37,475 bases of DNA from a virus. The first letter of the stretch is position 1. The number at the start of each line of letters is the position of its first letter. Under the pieces are notes generated by a model. That model worked only from the letters and a program-made list of their open reading frames with translations. It did not search any database and was not told the origin of the DNA. Where the stretch lies: positions 84,653 to 122,127 of the IMG/VR virus record IMGVR_UViG_3300026512_000004; one strand, given 5' to 3'. The translations under genes and the position numbers were made by a program. Positions 23,341 through 32,449 of the stretch are shown here, piece after piece.

Positions 23341-23679
23341 TTACTCACTAAGTACGTCGCCTTCTGGAACTGATTCAGCTACCAAATTTTCAGCATCTTC
23401 AGGTACAGGTTCAACAACAGGTTCTACCTGCTCCTCAACATGTTCAGCAGTCAAATCTTCGGCTTTCTCAGGTACTGGTTCTGTCGTCAAATCTACTACT
23501 TTTTCTTTACGTTTTTTGTGATGCTTTCTACTATGATGTTTTTTATGATGATGTTTTTTCTTTTTAGATGTTTCAGATAACAACTGTTTCTCAGTAAAAT
23601 ACAGTACTCGATTACATGCTGTACAAATATACCTACCGTCTAACTGCTTTAATGGTCCAAAACAGAAAGGACACTTCAT
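23341..23679 (-). CDS. Zinc-ribbon protein with His/Lys-rich linker and acidic repeats
   Basis: A 112-residue protein in three parts. Residues 3-22 form a compact zinc ribbon (CPFCFGPLKQLDGRYICTAC, two CxxC pairs). Residues about 39-59 are nearly all His, Lys and Arg (KKKKHHHKKHHSRKHHKKRK). The rest is an acidic degenerate repeat (VDLTTEPVPEKA, EDLTAEHVEEQ, ENLVAESVPEG). No matching family is known to me. It lies between the holin and the 57-aa gene with AAAGGAG upstream, in a copy of the duplicated leader. Metal sensing, nucleic-acid binding or timing of lysis are possible, none demonstrated. Confidence 0.7.
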   Translation of the reverse strand: MKCPFCFGPLKQLDGRYICTACNRVLYFTEKQLLSETSKKKKHHHKKHHSRKHHKKRKEKVVDLTTEPVPEKAEDLTAEHVEEQVEPVVEPVPEDAENLVAESVPEGDVLSE

Positions 23680-23686
23680 ATAACCA

Positions 23687-23706
23687 CTCCTTTAAACTAA
23701 TTGTTC
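23687..23706 (-). repeat. Duplicated leader motif, copy 2 (before the zinc-ribbon gene)
   Basis: This matches the motif at 23227-23246 at 19 of 20 positions (T at the variable site on the minus strand) and again contains the SD. It fills almost the whole gap between the holin stop and the zinc-ribbon ATG. Confidence 0.6.
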
Positions 23707-23709
23707 TTC

Positions 23710-23928
23710 TTACTTAATTATTTTGTCCGCTTTCAATCTACCATAAATAGCAGTTATGGCACCAACTATAGCCACTACTGCTGACACTATGTTTTGCACA
23801 TTATTGACTACTACTTGCTGTGTCTCTGTAGAAACAGTATGGCCACTTATAATACTATAAAGAGTCGCAAGAATAGATATGATAGCACCCCAAATCGTCT
23901 TACTCTGATACCACTTTTTAGCATCCAT
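23710..23928 (-). CDS. Holin
   Basis: A 72-residue protein with two membrane helices, about residues 12-28 (IWGAIISILATLYSIIS) and 45-62 (NIVSAVVAIVGAITAIYG), joined by a polar loop and ending in a short basic tail (GRLKADKIIK). The start KKWYQSKTIWGA and the end AIYGRLKAD are typical of a widespread phage holin type. It would permeabilise the inner membrane at the programmed time to free the cytoplasmic endolysin (2038-2556). AGGAGG lies eight bases before the ATG, indicating strong translation. It heads the lysis block right after the gp6-like gene. Confidence 0.85.
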   Translation of the reverse strand: MDAKKWYQSKTIWGAIISILATLYSIISGHTVSTETQQVVVNNVQNIVSAVVAIVGAITAIYGRLKADKIIK

Positions 23929-23945
23929 ATTATCACCTCCTTTTA

Positions 23946-26531
23946 CTACATAATATTCAACTGCAAATTATTAATATCCCAATACAATACAACTGGTATA
24001 TACCGTAAAACCTTCAGTTTATCTGACGTATTCGACCAAATACAGCGTAAAATGTCATCAACATTGTGAAGTTCAAATCCGTGTTTATATTCAGTACCAG
24101 CACTATCAGTAACAGATACACATACATCTTTAATCCATGCGTACTTGTCCTTAAAATAGTGGATAATATGTGAATCGTAATAGGTAACGGAAGTACCGGT
24201 ATAACGACTAACAAGCAACTTAGACAACTCAATAAGCAATTGTTCCGACATCTGTCTTAAGTCAATACCCTCCTGCACAACACGTTCACGATCAGCAACA
24301 ATATTAACTGTCATTTTTAACGGCAATACTAGGTCTGTAGTGTATTTTTGAATAAAAATACATGGCACATATTCAGAAGTAACTGAAACACTATTCAAAA
24401 ATGCAACTTTGACATTATCCGTAATCATTTGATTTACATCAACAGACATTTCAGTTAACTTCAATAACTGTTTACGAATATAATCTTTATTGACCAACCA
24501 AACACTTTTTTCTACAAATGGTACATCAACAACGTACGTAACATTATTTTGTGTGTATTTAGGTATAGAAACAAGAGTTGACATATCCAAACATTGTGTA
24601 ACCGTACTAACAATGCATGATATTTCATGACTCACATGTTGTATATAAGCTGGAGAAGAGGCATTTAAACTACCTGTGTATGCTTCTTGCAAAACTAACG
24701 TAACATCATCAATAATAGAATCCACCTTGACACGCTTAGTAATACCATCTACTTCAAGCCAAAACCAATCACCCGGTTGTACTTCACTTGTAAAAGATGT
24801 CCCATTGCCTATAACTTTAGTCGGATCCGAAGAATCAATAGTACATGTACCTGACAACTGTTTGTGCGGAGCATGGAATATGTGAAGTGTTACAGGAAAA
24901 TTTTGGTCAAGAATAAATGACTTGGTATCTGGATTCTCATAAGCCCAAACAAAACGATAATCAGAAATAGGTGACATCTGATAATTATTATTTTGAAAAT
25001 CTATTGTAAAATCATAATCGAGTAATTCTTCCTGAGACTCAACGTAGAAATAAGATTTATCAGTATACGTCAAAGTCCACTTAATGCTCGGTTGCCTGAC
25101 AGATTCATCGTAAATTCTAATTGTGTTCAGCGGTATTTCTATGTTGTCAAAAACAAGGTAACCTATGTATCTATCAAATGCTTCATCATATTTGTAGAGA
25201 AAAGGACTGACCATTTGGACACCAGAAGAAATAGTTCTTTCAGGCAGATAAATAAGCGTTTCATCATCTGGATTAAAATCTGTTTCAAGATATGTTTCAC
25301 TTGTCGTACGTACAATCGTCTGATACTTGTCATAAAGTGGTATTAGAAGAGTAATTGTATTATCGAAGACATGAATTTTACGAAAGATTAACTCAAAAGT
25401 AGTATAATACTTGGAGAAAACATTTCGGAAATCAGTACGTGAAACGAGATTATTACGTGTTACAATATAGTCTAACACTTGTTTACGTAAATCATCAGGC
25501 GAAAACGCAGCTTTGCCACCAATTGCCTCGACATCTAACTTTATAATATCGGTGTAAGTACGTGTTAAAGATGTAGTTTTGGCATTACCAGTATAAATAA
25601 CCGTTGCAGAAGTATTGTAAGCAACAGTAGTCGGTGAAATACGACCATTTTCACCATGTGTCACTTTGAGACAAATTACAACATCGCGATTTTGCACATG
25701 ACGACCACGTAAACCAGATCCAAATCGAATACGTACACCATTAGGTATTACGTGAAAGAAAACAACTGGAGCATTCGCATCAGCTGTAAACTCACTAAAT
25801 AAAACGTCATACTTTACCCAATTACCATCTTCGTTGACAAAAACTAAGATATCATAAATTTGGTCATAAGAAACCGTCGTGATATCATAGTCATAATAAG
25901 TGCCATAAGGATATACAGGTATTCTTGTTTTTTCTATGTGAAGGTCATATTGGTAAACACCTTTCAAAGGAATAATCCATTCAGAACCAGAAAGAGGAAG
26001 AACAGTAGTTTGACCCTGATTATCAATAATACGACAAAAATTATTGTTATGTGCAAAATTTGCTTCAATGTAGTAATCTGCTTCACTCGTAAACGTAATA
26101 TCATTAATTTTAATTTGATACGGTGATATGTCTTTATCAACAAGATCTGGAATCAGGCTGTCACGTAGACCACGTATTAAGTAAATCTGTCCCCTCTCAG
26201 AATTGTTAGGTATAGGCGTAAAAAGTACATTCGGACATGTAATACGAAGAACACCTGTCAAAGATGACGGTTCTGCAAATGAAATCGGTACTTTATAACG
26301 CGACGCATGAAAAAGTAGACTATTTAGATCTAAAGCAGTTTCCGGGAATACCTCCCGAAAAAGCTGATTATAGTAGTTAAAAACGTCGTATTGAGACCAA
26401 CCTATGAGATTAACAAGAAATCCAAAAAATCCTACTCTACTAACTCGAATACCAATATGTTCTAAATCCTGCTTTAAACGTCGATAAAGATTTTCGATAA
26501 TTTCAGCTGGAGTTTTACCTTGAAGATTCAT
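23946..26531 (-). CDS. Baseplate wedge protein, T4 gp6/J-like
   Basis: An 861-residue baseplate protein. The N-terminal part has the gp6/J-type layout: helices (VNLIGWSQYDVFNYYNQLFR), then the SLLFHASRYKVPISFAEPSS block where conserved 'l...A...gy....a.pA' wording is expected, followed by beta-rich domains (SLTGVLRITCPNV). A middle LRKQVLDYIVTRNNLVSRTDF segment matches the 'a...R.a.TreDy' element that precedes the C-terminal part of gp6-like proteins. The C-terminus (VYVSVTDSAGTEYKHGFEL-like region) is beta-rich. Gp6 dimers form the inner ring of the wedge. It is larger than T4 gp6, so it carries added domains. Its start lies six bases after the upstream gene's stop. Confidence 0.75.
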   Translation of the reverse strand: MNLQGKTPAEIIENLYRRLKQDLEHIGIRVSRVGFFGFLVNLIGWSQYDVFNYYNQLFREVFPETALDLNSLLFHASRYKVPISFAEPSSLTGVLRITCPNVLFTPIPNNSERGQIYLIRGLRDSLIPDLVDKDISPYQIKINDITFTSEADYYIEANFAHNNNFCRIIDNQGQTTVLPLSGSEWIIPLKGVYQYDLHIEKTRIPVYPYGTYYDYDITTVSYDQIYDILVFVNEDGNWVKYDVLFSEFTADANAPVVFFHVIPNGVRIRFGSGLRGRHVQNRDVVICLKVTHGENGRISPTTVAYNTSATVIYTGNAKTTSLTRTYTDIIKLDVEAIGGKAAFSPDDLRKQVLDYIVTRNNLVSRTDFRNVFSKYYTTFELIFRKIHVFDNTITLLIPLYDKYQTIVRTTSETYLETDFNPDDETLIYLPERTISSGVQMVSPFLYKYDEAFDRYIGYLVFDNIEIPLNTIRIYDESVRQPSIKWTLTYTDKSYFYVESQEELLDYDFTIDFQNNNYQMSPISDYRFVWAYENPDTKSFILDQNFPVTLHIFHAPHKQLSGTCTIDSSDPTKVIGNGTSFTSEVQPGDWFWLEVDGITKRVKVDSIIDDVTLVLQEAYTGSLNASSPAYIQHVSHEISCIVSTVTQCLDMSTLVSIPKYTQNNVTYVVDVPFVEKSVWLVNKDYIRKQLLKLTEMSVDVNQMITDNVKVAFLNSVSVTSEYVPCIFIQKYTTDLVLPLKMTVNIVADRERVVQEGIDLRQMSEQLLIELSKLLVSRYTGTSVTYYDSHIIHYFKDKYAWIKDVCVSVTDSAGTEYKHGFELHNVDDILRCIWSNTSDKLKVLRYIPVVLYWDINNLQLNIM

Positions 26532-26537
26532 AACGCC

Positions 26538-27278
26538 TTAAGAACCTAGACTTTGCATTAAGTGCAGCACTTCATCTACCACTTGTTTGTGCTCAGGAAA
26601 AATAGCAGAAGATTCCGGTGTTGCTTCAGTAAAATCAACAACCGAATAATTCACTGTAACTGTAGTTAACTGCGGCTGAGCTTTTCTACCAATAATATCT
26701 GATGACGGACGATTTAACGGGAAAACACCAGCAGCTCGTGCCGCATAAGTTAAATGGCCATTTGGTTGGAACTTAACTATGTAAAAAGCACCCATGTAGT
26801 CAATGGCACCGTAGTTATCACTGGAGGGATCTAAATATTCAGACGAAGGTTCAATAGTGCCCATAAGAACTTGATAAATATACTCAGTCCAAATAACGTG
26901 AAAATCGTAAATAGCTATATTGTATCCTTCTGTGTATATCACGGATAACTGATTTGAAGTAGTGACTTGAGTTGCAAAAGGGATGGCACCAGAAGTAGTC
27001 GCAACCTGGTCAGTATCAATCTGTTTTTCGGGTGGGTTAATCTCAGTAGCTAATAGAGGTACAATGCCCCGTATATTTGTTCGACTTAAAACTTCAGAAT
27101 ACCCGGGTAGACCAGAAAGAGTAGGTGGAACAAAAAGAACTATATAGTATCCAGAAAGATCTAGTTCTATATCATCAAATAAACGACCATAAATTGCTTG
27201 CAATGCAACTTTTAGGTTATCGTCAATTACATGCTTATCGATAGTATCCTTAACAAATTCTTTTAACGTGGGCACCAT
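26538..27278 (-). CDS. Tail-tube-fold baseplate protein (tube or tube-cap candidate)
   Basis: Using the ATG at 27278 rather than an upstream TTG gives 246 residues, two bases after the previous stop. After a helical start the protein is beta-rich: YNIAIYDFHVIWTEYIYQVL, then YMGAFYIVKFQPNGHLTYA, and RAAGVFPLNRPSSDIIG, followed by a strand (LTTVTVNYSVVDF). The late 'G.fP...p' turn between strands is characteristic of tail-tube-fold proteins such as gp19, gp48 and gp54 types. Its place between the gp6-like gene and another baseplate candidate favours a tube initiator or cap over the main tube, which would normally sit beside the sheath gene. Confidence 0.5.
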   Translation of the reverse strand: MVPTLKEFVKDTIDKHVIDDNLKVALQAIYGRLFDDIELDLSGYYIVLFVPPTLSGLPGYSEVLSRTNIRGIVPLLATEINPPEKQIDTDQVATTSGAIPFATQVTTSNQLSVIYTEGYNIAIYDFHVIWTEYIYQVLMGTIEPSSEYLDPSSDNYGAIDYMGAFYIVKFQPNGHLTYAARAAGVFPLNRPSSDIIGRKAQPQLTTVTVNYSVVDFTEATPESSAIFPEHKQVVDEVLHLMQSLGS

Positions 27279-27280
27279 AA

Positions 27281-28471
27281 TTAGTAGCAATAATGTTTTC
27301 TGGCATGATACATAATAAAGTAGAAAATGGCTACTCTAACTTGTGACTTTAGGTTAGCCGGCAGGTTAACTATGTCAGTACCGTGAAACAACATATTCAT
27401 CTTTTCATCAATTAAACGTTGTAAATCGAGAGCGGTTTTAGAACGAGACCTAGTTAATACATACTTACCTTTATCGTATACATCTTTGGTACAAAGATCC
27501 AGTTTATCCTCAATTTCCAAAGCACGAAATAGAGCTGCAGTAATTTCTTTCACAATATCGGTATATTGCGGATCATGTAATCTTTCAGCAATTTGTTTCA
27601 ACACAGACGGTTTAATAAGAGTTTCCTGACTGACAGTATTGTAAAAATGATCAGGATAATTCGGATAGTTGAAAACGAGAACATTAACAACTTCGTCTGC
27701 CATGCCACGAACTTTATCAGCAGTAAACGTCTGTTCAACAGTATCACCTGAAACTGCTTTAATAGATTTGCCTTCTTCATGGGCCTTATAATAAAGCGGA
27801 GCTAATCCACTTATATAACCCTTAGAACCACTTGACAGAGAAATAGAAGGCCTGCTGTAAAATACCTGACGCAACCTTGCCCAAGATTGGGCGAAAAGCC
27901 GTTTCAACCCGTGGTTGACGTCTTTAAGTATGTAAGACTTATACTTCTGGTAAATCGTTGGTACAAAATGATCTAAAAGAAGTGCTAACGGTGACTCATA
28001 TTTATAAACAAGTGACTGCTTACCTACCATATACTGTACAACATAAGCCATAATATCAGGATTACAATAGCGGATATAGGTGGTTAAACGACCATTCCAA
28101 AGTATAGCCAACAATAAGAAAAGACATTTCTGTACAAAACTATCATCATGTTCAAAAACACCATAAGCAATTAAAAGAAGCAATATCTGATAGGGTGGGT
28201 ATTGGGCCATAACAGTCTCTTTTGGAAACCCCCATGCTCCCTTGAAAAAGCTGTTTACATACTCAAAACGCCAATCTAACATCGTATAAATACTGGATAT
28301 CCGGTTAGCTGAAACCTTGAAACGTGTACAATAACCATCTGTAGAATGTGAAGCCTGCATTATTGTTTCGTTATAGACGTCATCAATTAAGTTGTAGATA
28401 TCACGCTTTATAGAAGGATGTTGACGAAGCTTCGATTGCAATTCTTTCAAAAGGTCAGCGATATTTGCCAT
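27281..28471 (-). CDS. Unknown virion-block protein
   Basis: A 396-residue protein, taking the ATG at 28471 (AAGGA ten bases upstream) over a TTG six bases earlier. No family is recognised. It is helical with hydrophobic patches (CLFLLLAILWNGRLTTYI, PYQILLLLIAYGVF), probably buried packing helices, and has a Ser/Gly-rich linker near residue 215 (PSISLSSGSKGYISG). It lies in the baseplate block between a coiled-coil protein and the tube-like protein, so a structural or neck/baseplate role is likely by context. Confidence 0.55.
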   Translation of the reverse strand: MANIADLLKELQSKLRQHPSIKRDIYNLIDDVYNETIMQASHSTDGYCTRFKVSANRISSIYTMLDWRFEYVNSFFKGAWGFPKETVMAQYPPYQILLLLIAYGVFEHDDSFVQKCLFLLLAILWNGRLTTYIRYCNPDIMAYVVQYMVGKQSLVYKYESPLALLLDHFVPTIYQKYKSYILKDVNHGLKRLFAQSWARLRQVFYSRPSISLSSGSKGYISGLAPLYYKAHEEGKSIKAVSGDTVEQTFTADKVRGMADEVVNVLVFNYPNYPDHFYNTVSQETLIKPSVLKQIAERLHDPQYTDIVKEITAALFRALEIEDKLDLCTKDVYDKGKYVLTRSRSKTALDLQRLIDEKMNMLFHGTDIVNLPANLKSQVRVAIFYFIMYHARKHYCY

Positions 28472-28489
28472 CTGCAATTATCCTTGACA

Positions 28490-29203
28490 TTACTTGTTAA
28501 GTGCGAGCAAAGTATTAGCAATACGTTCCAAAGTTGTATGTATCTTCTCGTAAGCCTCCTGAATTCTCTCTGTATCGAAGATGCTGTTACACACCTCGTC
28601 CTCTATGATGTAATCTATAGTGCTTTTAACAAAAGGTGGAAACACTACCTGTTCAAGAACTCTAGTCAATATAATGCCCCTGATAATCTGCTTAGTATCT
28701 TCATTAATATTCTTAGAAACTTCTGGAAGCTTTTCTTTGACTTCCTCTTTTAACTCCTGGATACGTTGGTCAACAGTTTTATCGTAATAAAGTGCATCCA
28801 AAACGTGTGTCAACCAATCCTTAATTGACTCCTCTTGTTCAAACAACGGTTTAGTCAATAAGTCTTTAGGAACTATAGTTCTAGGTTCAAGATTGACAGA
28901 CTCATAAAATACACGAATTGTTTTGTAGAGATTATCCCACACTTCCTCAAGTTTGTCCAAAATGTCATCCGTAGGTTTCTCAACGACTTCCTTGACAATC
29001 TGCTGAAAAACACGTTTATCAACTATCGCTTTCTTATCGAACTCTTCAGGGTCATAAGTACCACTCATCTCAAGAAGATGCTTAGTCTTATAAATTCTCT
29101 CCTGTTCTTCCTGAAGCGTTTTTACATTGTGTTTTCTGGAATCTAAATCAAATTTAGCTTTAGCGATTTCTTCAAGCAACTCAAACCTATCCAACATATA
29201 CAC
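28490..29203 (-). CDS. Acidic coiled-coil protein with strong translation signal
   Basis: A 237-residue, highly charged helical protein. Residues 8-45 form a clear coiled coil (FELLEEIAKAKFDLDSRKHN, then TLQEEQERIYKTKHLLEM), followed by helices rich in Glu and Lys and a final helical segment (IQEAYEKIHTTLERIANTLL). AGGAGG eight bases before ATG is among the best SDs here, and a 120-nt non-coding leader precedes it, so it may start a transcript. A chaperone or scaffold role in tail assembly would fit such composition and expression, but no family is recognised. Confidence 0.6.
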   Translation of the reverse strand: MYMLDRFELLEEIAKAKFDLDSRKHNVKTLQEEQERIYKTKHLLEMSGTYDPEEFDKKAIVDKRVFQQIVKEVVEKPTDDILDKLEEVWDNLYKTIRVFYESVNLEPRTIVPKDLLTKPLFEQEESIKDWLTHVLDALYYDKTVDQRIQELKEEVKEKLPEVSKNINEDTKQIIRGIILTRVLEQVVFPPFVKSTIDYIIEDEVCNSIFDTERIQEAYEKIHTTLERIANTLLALNK

Positions 29204-29323
29204 TACCTCCTTTACTGTGTTGGTTTGTTATTTGTTAAAATCTTTTGGGCAGTGACTGTGTGACGTATTCCCCCTCTAAAAAGGAAAACATTAGTGCATA
29301 AATTTATTCCTAAAGAGCAGTTA

Positions 29324-31099
29324 TCAACACGTATGCTGTACAAATGTCATTATTTGACTTTCCTTAGTTCTCAAATGTCTCGTCATAGTTACAAATCTAT
29401 AGTACCACTGATCACCATCAACAGCTATTAAATTGACGAACGGCGTAGCCGCATGAGTACACATTGTGTTGTAAACGTATGTAAATGCCTTATCTGGACT
29501 AAGGTGAACATCTACGTTCTTCAAGTCCTCTTGAAAATTCTTGAATGTAGTTCGTATACCATGTGCCAAAAACATAACACTATTCATAGGAAGACCTAAA
29601 GTATAATTTGGGAACGAAAACGCCTGACTTTGCGACAAATCATAATGTTTCTTCACGAAGTTTAAATCAACACAAATAGTTCTTACAAAATTAGCTAAAA
29701 AGATAAAACAAAGTATCTGATATAAAACATCAGTTACACCGTGAAGAAACTTATCAGGCCTTACAACTACACCTTGATAATTAACAGGTTGGTTCGGTAA
29801 ACTTAACCGCCTAATAGTTGCTAAAACTGACTTAATAATGGGTATAAAAACGTCTATATAAACTACTTTCTCAAAATCTGGATACAAACTACTAATAATT
29901 CTAACAATACCTGAATTTGTACTGCCCAAATCACCTGTCATTTTATTTAACGCACTCAAAGTATCCGTAATTTGACTACCCATAGGAACATCAACAATTT
30001 CGTTTATCGTATCCCAAATACCATGTATACGTGAACACAGATTTTCACGTTTTTGCAATGCATTAGGTGTATTAAGAGTAAATGGTGCAAATAAGAAATC
30101 CTCAAGTGATGTCAAAACATTTTCACTAAATCCATTTTGACACTCATCAACAGCATCTTGTAATATCCGGTCTATTGGTATATGACCGACATAAGGAGCA
30201 AAAATATTGTAGATAAAAGATAAGTAATTGGAAACGACAGTACGTACAGCAGTAGTTACACGGTCAACAAATCTTGCTACTACATCATCGAGATTACCCT
30301 GAAATCGCATAATCGTAAAATTAGTATCAACAGGATTAAAACCAACATGTTTAGCATATTCTTCTGGAGAAAGAAAAACACGTAATGTCAAATAAGCTTG
30401 CTTTAGTTCATTGTCAACGACATCTACAACTTCTTTCACAGGTAATTCTTTACCACGTTCTAAACGTTGAATTAGCTTACTACCTCCAGGTAAATTAGAT
30501 AACCAACGACGTATCCACGTTGGATTACTTTGGGTACCTAAATATCGTTCAATCTTACCCTGTCTCCTCACTTCATTCACAGTATGAGCAATAACACGTT
30601 CTAAACGGTGTTGAACAGCCACACGATATACATAATCAAGATTTTCGACATTATAAAGAGGACGACTTGTTAAAATAGATACTAATAAGAGATGAGTAAG
30701 TCCAGTAGGTGGAAGTTCCCGGTAAAAAGTACCAACTACAACAGGTACATTAACAAGTGTCTCCGGAACCGTTATTACAGAAATCTTAGGTTGAAACTTG
30801 CGCAACACAGGATCGTTCTCAAGTATTTGACGAAGACGTTCAGCCTTCTCTTGTATTCTTTCCTGTACGTGATAATGTTCGAAGAATTTAGGCGTCTCTC
30901 CCAAACCAAGCCGTATTGTCCTTATAATATCCGAGGCTAAAATCTCCTTAAGAAAATAAGCGGAGACGAAATCACGTATTATAGGTTTACCAATAGTTGA
31001 TAAAACAGGGTAAATCAGAATTAACTGTGTAGTATCAGTACGATGACTTATCCGAGTGTGACTTGTTAACTTTCCGTAAACCAAACTTGATAATCGCAT
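29324..31099 (-). CDS. Unknown large virion-block protein
   Basis: A 591-residue protein with no recognised family. Segments such as ISVITVPETLVNVPVVVGTFY and LTHLLLVSILTSRPLYNV suggest an alpha/beta N-terminal part. The middle and C-terminal parts are helical (VLYQILCFIFLANFVRTICV may be a buried or membrane helix). It starts three bases after the gp25-like gene and is followed by 120 nt without a gene, in which I see the SD of the next gene, a poor TTGATA-type promoter hint at the stop codon and an imperfect CTCT/AGAG hairpin. A wedge or tail role is inferred from position. Confidence 0.55.
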   Translation of the reverse strand: MRLSSLVYGKLTSHTRISHRTDTTQLILIYPVLSTIGKPIIRDFVSAYFLKEILASDIIRTIRLGLGETPKFFEHYHVQERIQEKAERLRQILENDPVLRKFQPKISVITVPETLVNVPVVVGTFYRELPPTGLTHLLLVSILTSRPLYNVENLDYVYRVAVQHRLERVIAHTVNEVRRQGKIERYLGTQSNPTWIRRWLSNLPGGSKLIQRLERGKELPVKEVVDVVDNELKQAYLTLRVFLSPEEYAKHVGFNPVDTNFTIMRFQGNLDDVVARFVDRVTTAVRTVVSNYLSFIYNIFAPYVGHIPIDRILQDAVDECQNGFSENVLTSLEDFLFAPFTLNTPNALQKRENLCSRIHGIWDTINEIVDVPMGSQITDTLSALNKMTGDLGSTNSGIVRIISSLYPDFEKVVYIDVFIPIIKSVLATIRRLSLPNQPVNYQGVVVRPDKFLHGVTDVLYQILCFIFLANFVRTICVDLNFVKKHYDLSQSQAFSFPNYTLGLPMNSVMFLAHGIRTTFKNFQEDLKNVDVHLSPDKAFTYVYNTMCTHAATPFVNLIAVDGDQWYYRFVTMTRHLRTKESQIMTFVQHTC

Positions 31100-31101
31100 T
31101 G

Positions 31102-31617
31102 TTAACTCGCAACGGTCAAACTTATTTCTTCACCTTGAACCATAAGGGTGATAGTAATGTACAATTCACTACCAATACTACTAGCTCGCAAGTCCTTTAT
31201 AGTGACTTGTGTACCCAATTGTCTAGAAACATAATTTACTGCGTCATGTACCTCTTTAGATATTAATTCACGCTTATGCACTTCGTCTTTTATTTGTAAA
31301 TATTTTCGCAAATCTGACCCAAAGGTTACGTCACCAGGATAACTACCTTTCGGTGTTAGAAGGTATGTTTTAACGTAATACGCAGCAAGCTCTTTTAGAC
31401 TGCGTATCTGATACACAGAAACACCAGAAACTTTAGGCATGACATCATAAAATGTAGGAGTTAATTCACTAGAACTAACTTGTTCCAACCAAGCTTTGAT
31501 TAAAGTTTGCACTTCTAAAGGCAACTCACTTAACTCGTATGTGTCTTTCTGAATACGGATTGAAAGCGGTATCTTTTTTTGGATATCGTATGGTAACGTA
31601 GAAATTTTAACTTGCAT
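31102..31617 (-). CDS. Baseplate wedge protein, gp25/W-like
   Basis: A 171-residue protein. Residues about 85-170 match the gp25/gpW lysozyme-like wedge family in order: LLTPKGSYPGDVTFGSDL (the 'l.T.kGe.....p.fGs.l' start), KYLQIKDEVHKRELISKEVHDA as the helical middle, and beta strands TIKDLRASSIGSELYITITL with GEEISLTV at the end. Gp25 binds the sheath and helps trigger contraction. The N-terminal 80 residues (helical, beginning KISTLPYDIQKKIPLSIRIQ) are an extension relative to T4 gp25. The start overlaps the M48-like gene by 11 bases. Confidence 0.75.
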   Translation of the reverse strand: MQVKISTLPYDIQKKIPLSIRIQKDTYELSELPLEVQTLIKAWLEQVSSSELTPTFYDVMPKVSGVSVYQIRSLKELAAYYVKTYLLTPKGSYPGDVTFGSDLRKYLQIKDEVHKRELISKEVHDAVNYVSRQLGTQVTIKDLRASSIGSELYITITLMVQGEEISLTVAS

Positions 31618-32449
31618 TTTTACAATACTTCTCGTATAATGTCTTTAATTCACCTTTTAACTGCTCTGGATACTCATCTATAACAGTTTTAAGAACGTGA
31701 CAAATACGTTCTGTATTATTAGGGTGTGTATCAAATATTTGTTTAATCTTGTCCCAAACTTTACTGAAAAATCCTGTCTTTTTACCCTCTTGAAATTTAG
31801 CATAAACGGATAACTTCTGTAACGCAGTTGCTAATTCAGGTCCATATCCAAGTTCTACTACAAACTTATCCGCGTCCTTCTCAGATAAACGTGACAAAAG
31901 TCCAACACCTACTTCTAATTGCAGTGAAAGAGTTAATGTAGACAATAGAAGTGCAAAAATAGGTAAATGTGTTACAACTACTGTAATCATTGTACCTAAA
32001 TAAAGTAACCGTCGTATTGTACTTAACAACTGCTGAAACAAAGGTTTGCCTGAATAGAAAGTATGACCAACTTCATGTAACAAAACGGCAACTACCTCAC
32101 GCGTCGTCAACAAATCTAACAAACCTTTTGTAACATAAAATTGCACCGACATAGCAATATGTGGTCTCTTATCCTCTATCTTAGACCGAAAGGGGTTCGG
32201 TACATATAGTACAAAAGCATTGGGCGTGTGTTCATTATATAAAACACGAAATTTAACATCTAAATAACCAAACATAAGCTTAAGCGTCTTAGCTATCTCA
32301 CGGCAAACTTGTGTATCATGTGGGTTATCCTTAAGTTTACGTATTAGTCGCTCAAGACGGTTCAACTGATCAATACGATATTTAGCCTCGTCCAATACAG
32401 AGATCACGATAGGGACAAAATCCACATTGTTTGCGATCCACGAATTCAT
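31607..32449 (-). CDS. M48-type zinc metalloprotease with membrane helices
   Basis: A metalloprotease-like protein, 280 residues from the ATG at 32449. HEVGH is at residues 125-129 (VVAVLLHEVGHTFYSG) and a later third-ligand segment SEKDADKFVVELGYG supplies the expected Glu, as in HtpX/M48 proteases. Between them lie two hydrophobic segments (YLGTMITVVVTHLPIFALLL). The frame is open further to an ATG at 32515, also possible because AGGAAG lies upstream, but that adds only residues read out of frame from the Cas4-like gene; a GTG at 32425 is a third option. A membrane protease is unusual in a phage structural block; processing of a host or phage membrane protein is possible. Confidence 0.7.
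   Translation of the reverse strand: MNSWIANNVDFVPIVISVLDEAKYRIDQLNRLERLIRKLKDNPHDTQVCREIAKTLKLMFGYLDVKFRVLYNEHTPNAFVLYVPNPFRSKIEDKRPHIAMSVQFYVTKGLLDLLTTREVVAVLLHEVGHTFYSGKPLFQQLLSTIRRLLYLGTMITVVVTHLPIFALLLSTLTLSLQLEVGVGLLSRLSEKDADKFVVELGYGPELATALQKLSVYAKFQEGKKTGFFSKVWDKIKQIFDTHPNNTERICHVLKTVIDEYPEQLKGELKTLYEKYCKNAS

Noticed and set aside
23282-23521. Plus-strand Ser/Thr/Gly-rich ORF antisense to the zinc-ribbon gene
   Set aside because: Its repeats are only the complement of the acidic repeat codons on the minus strand.
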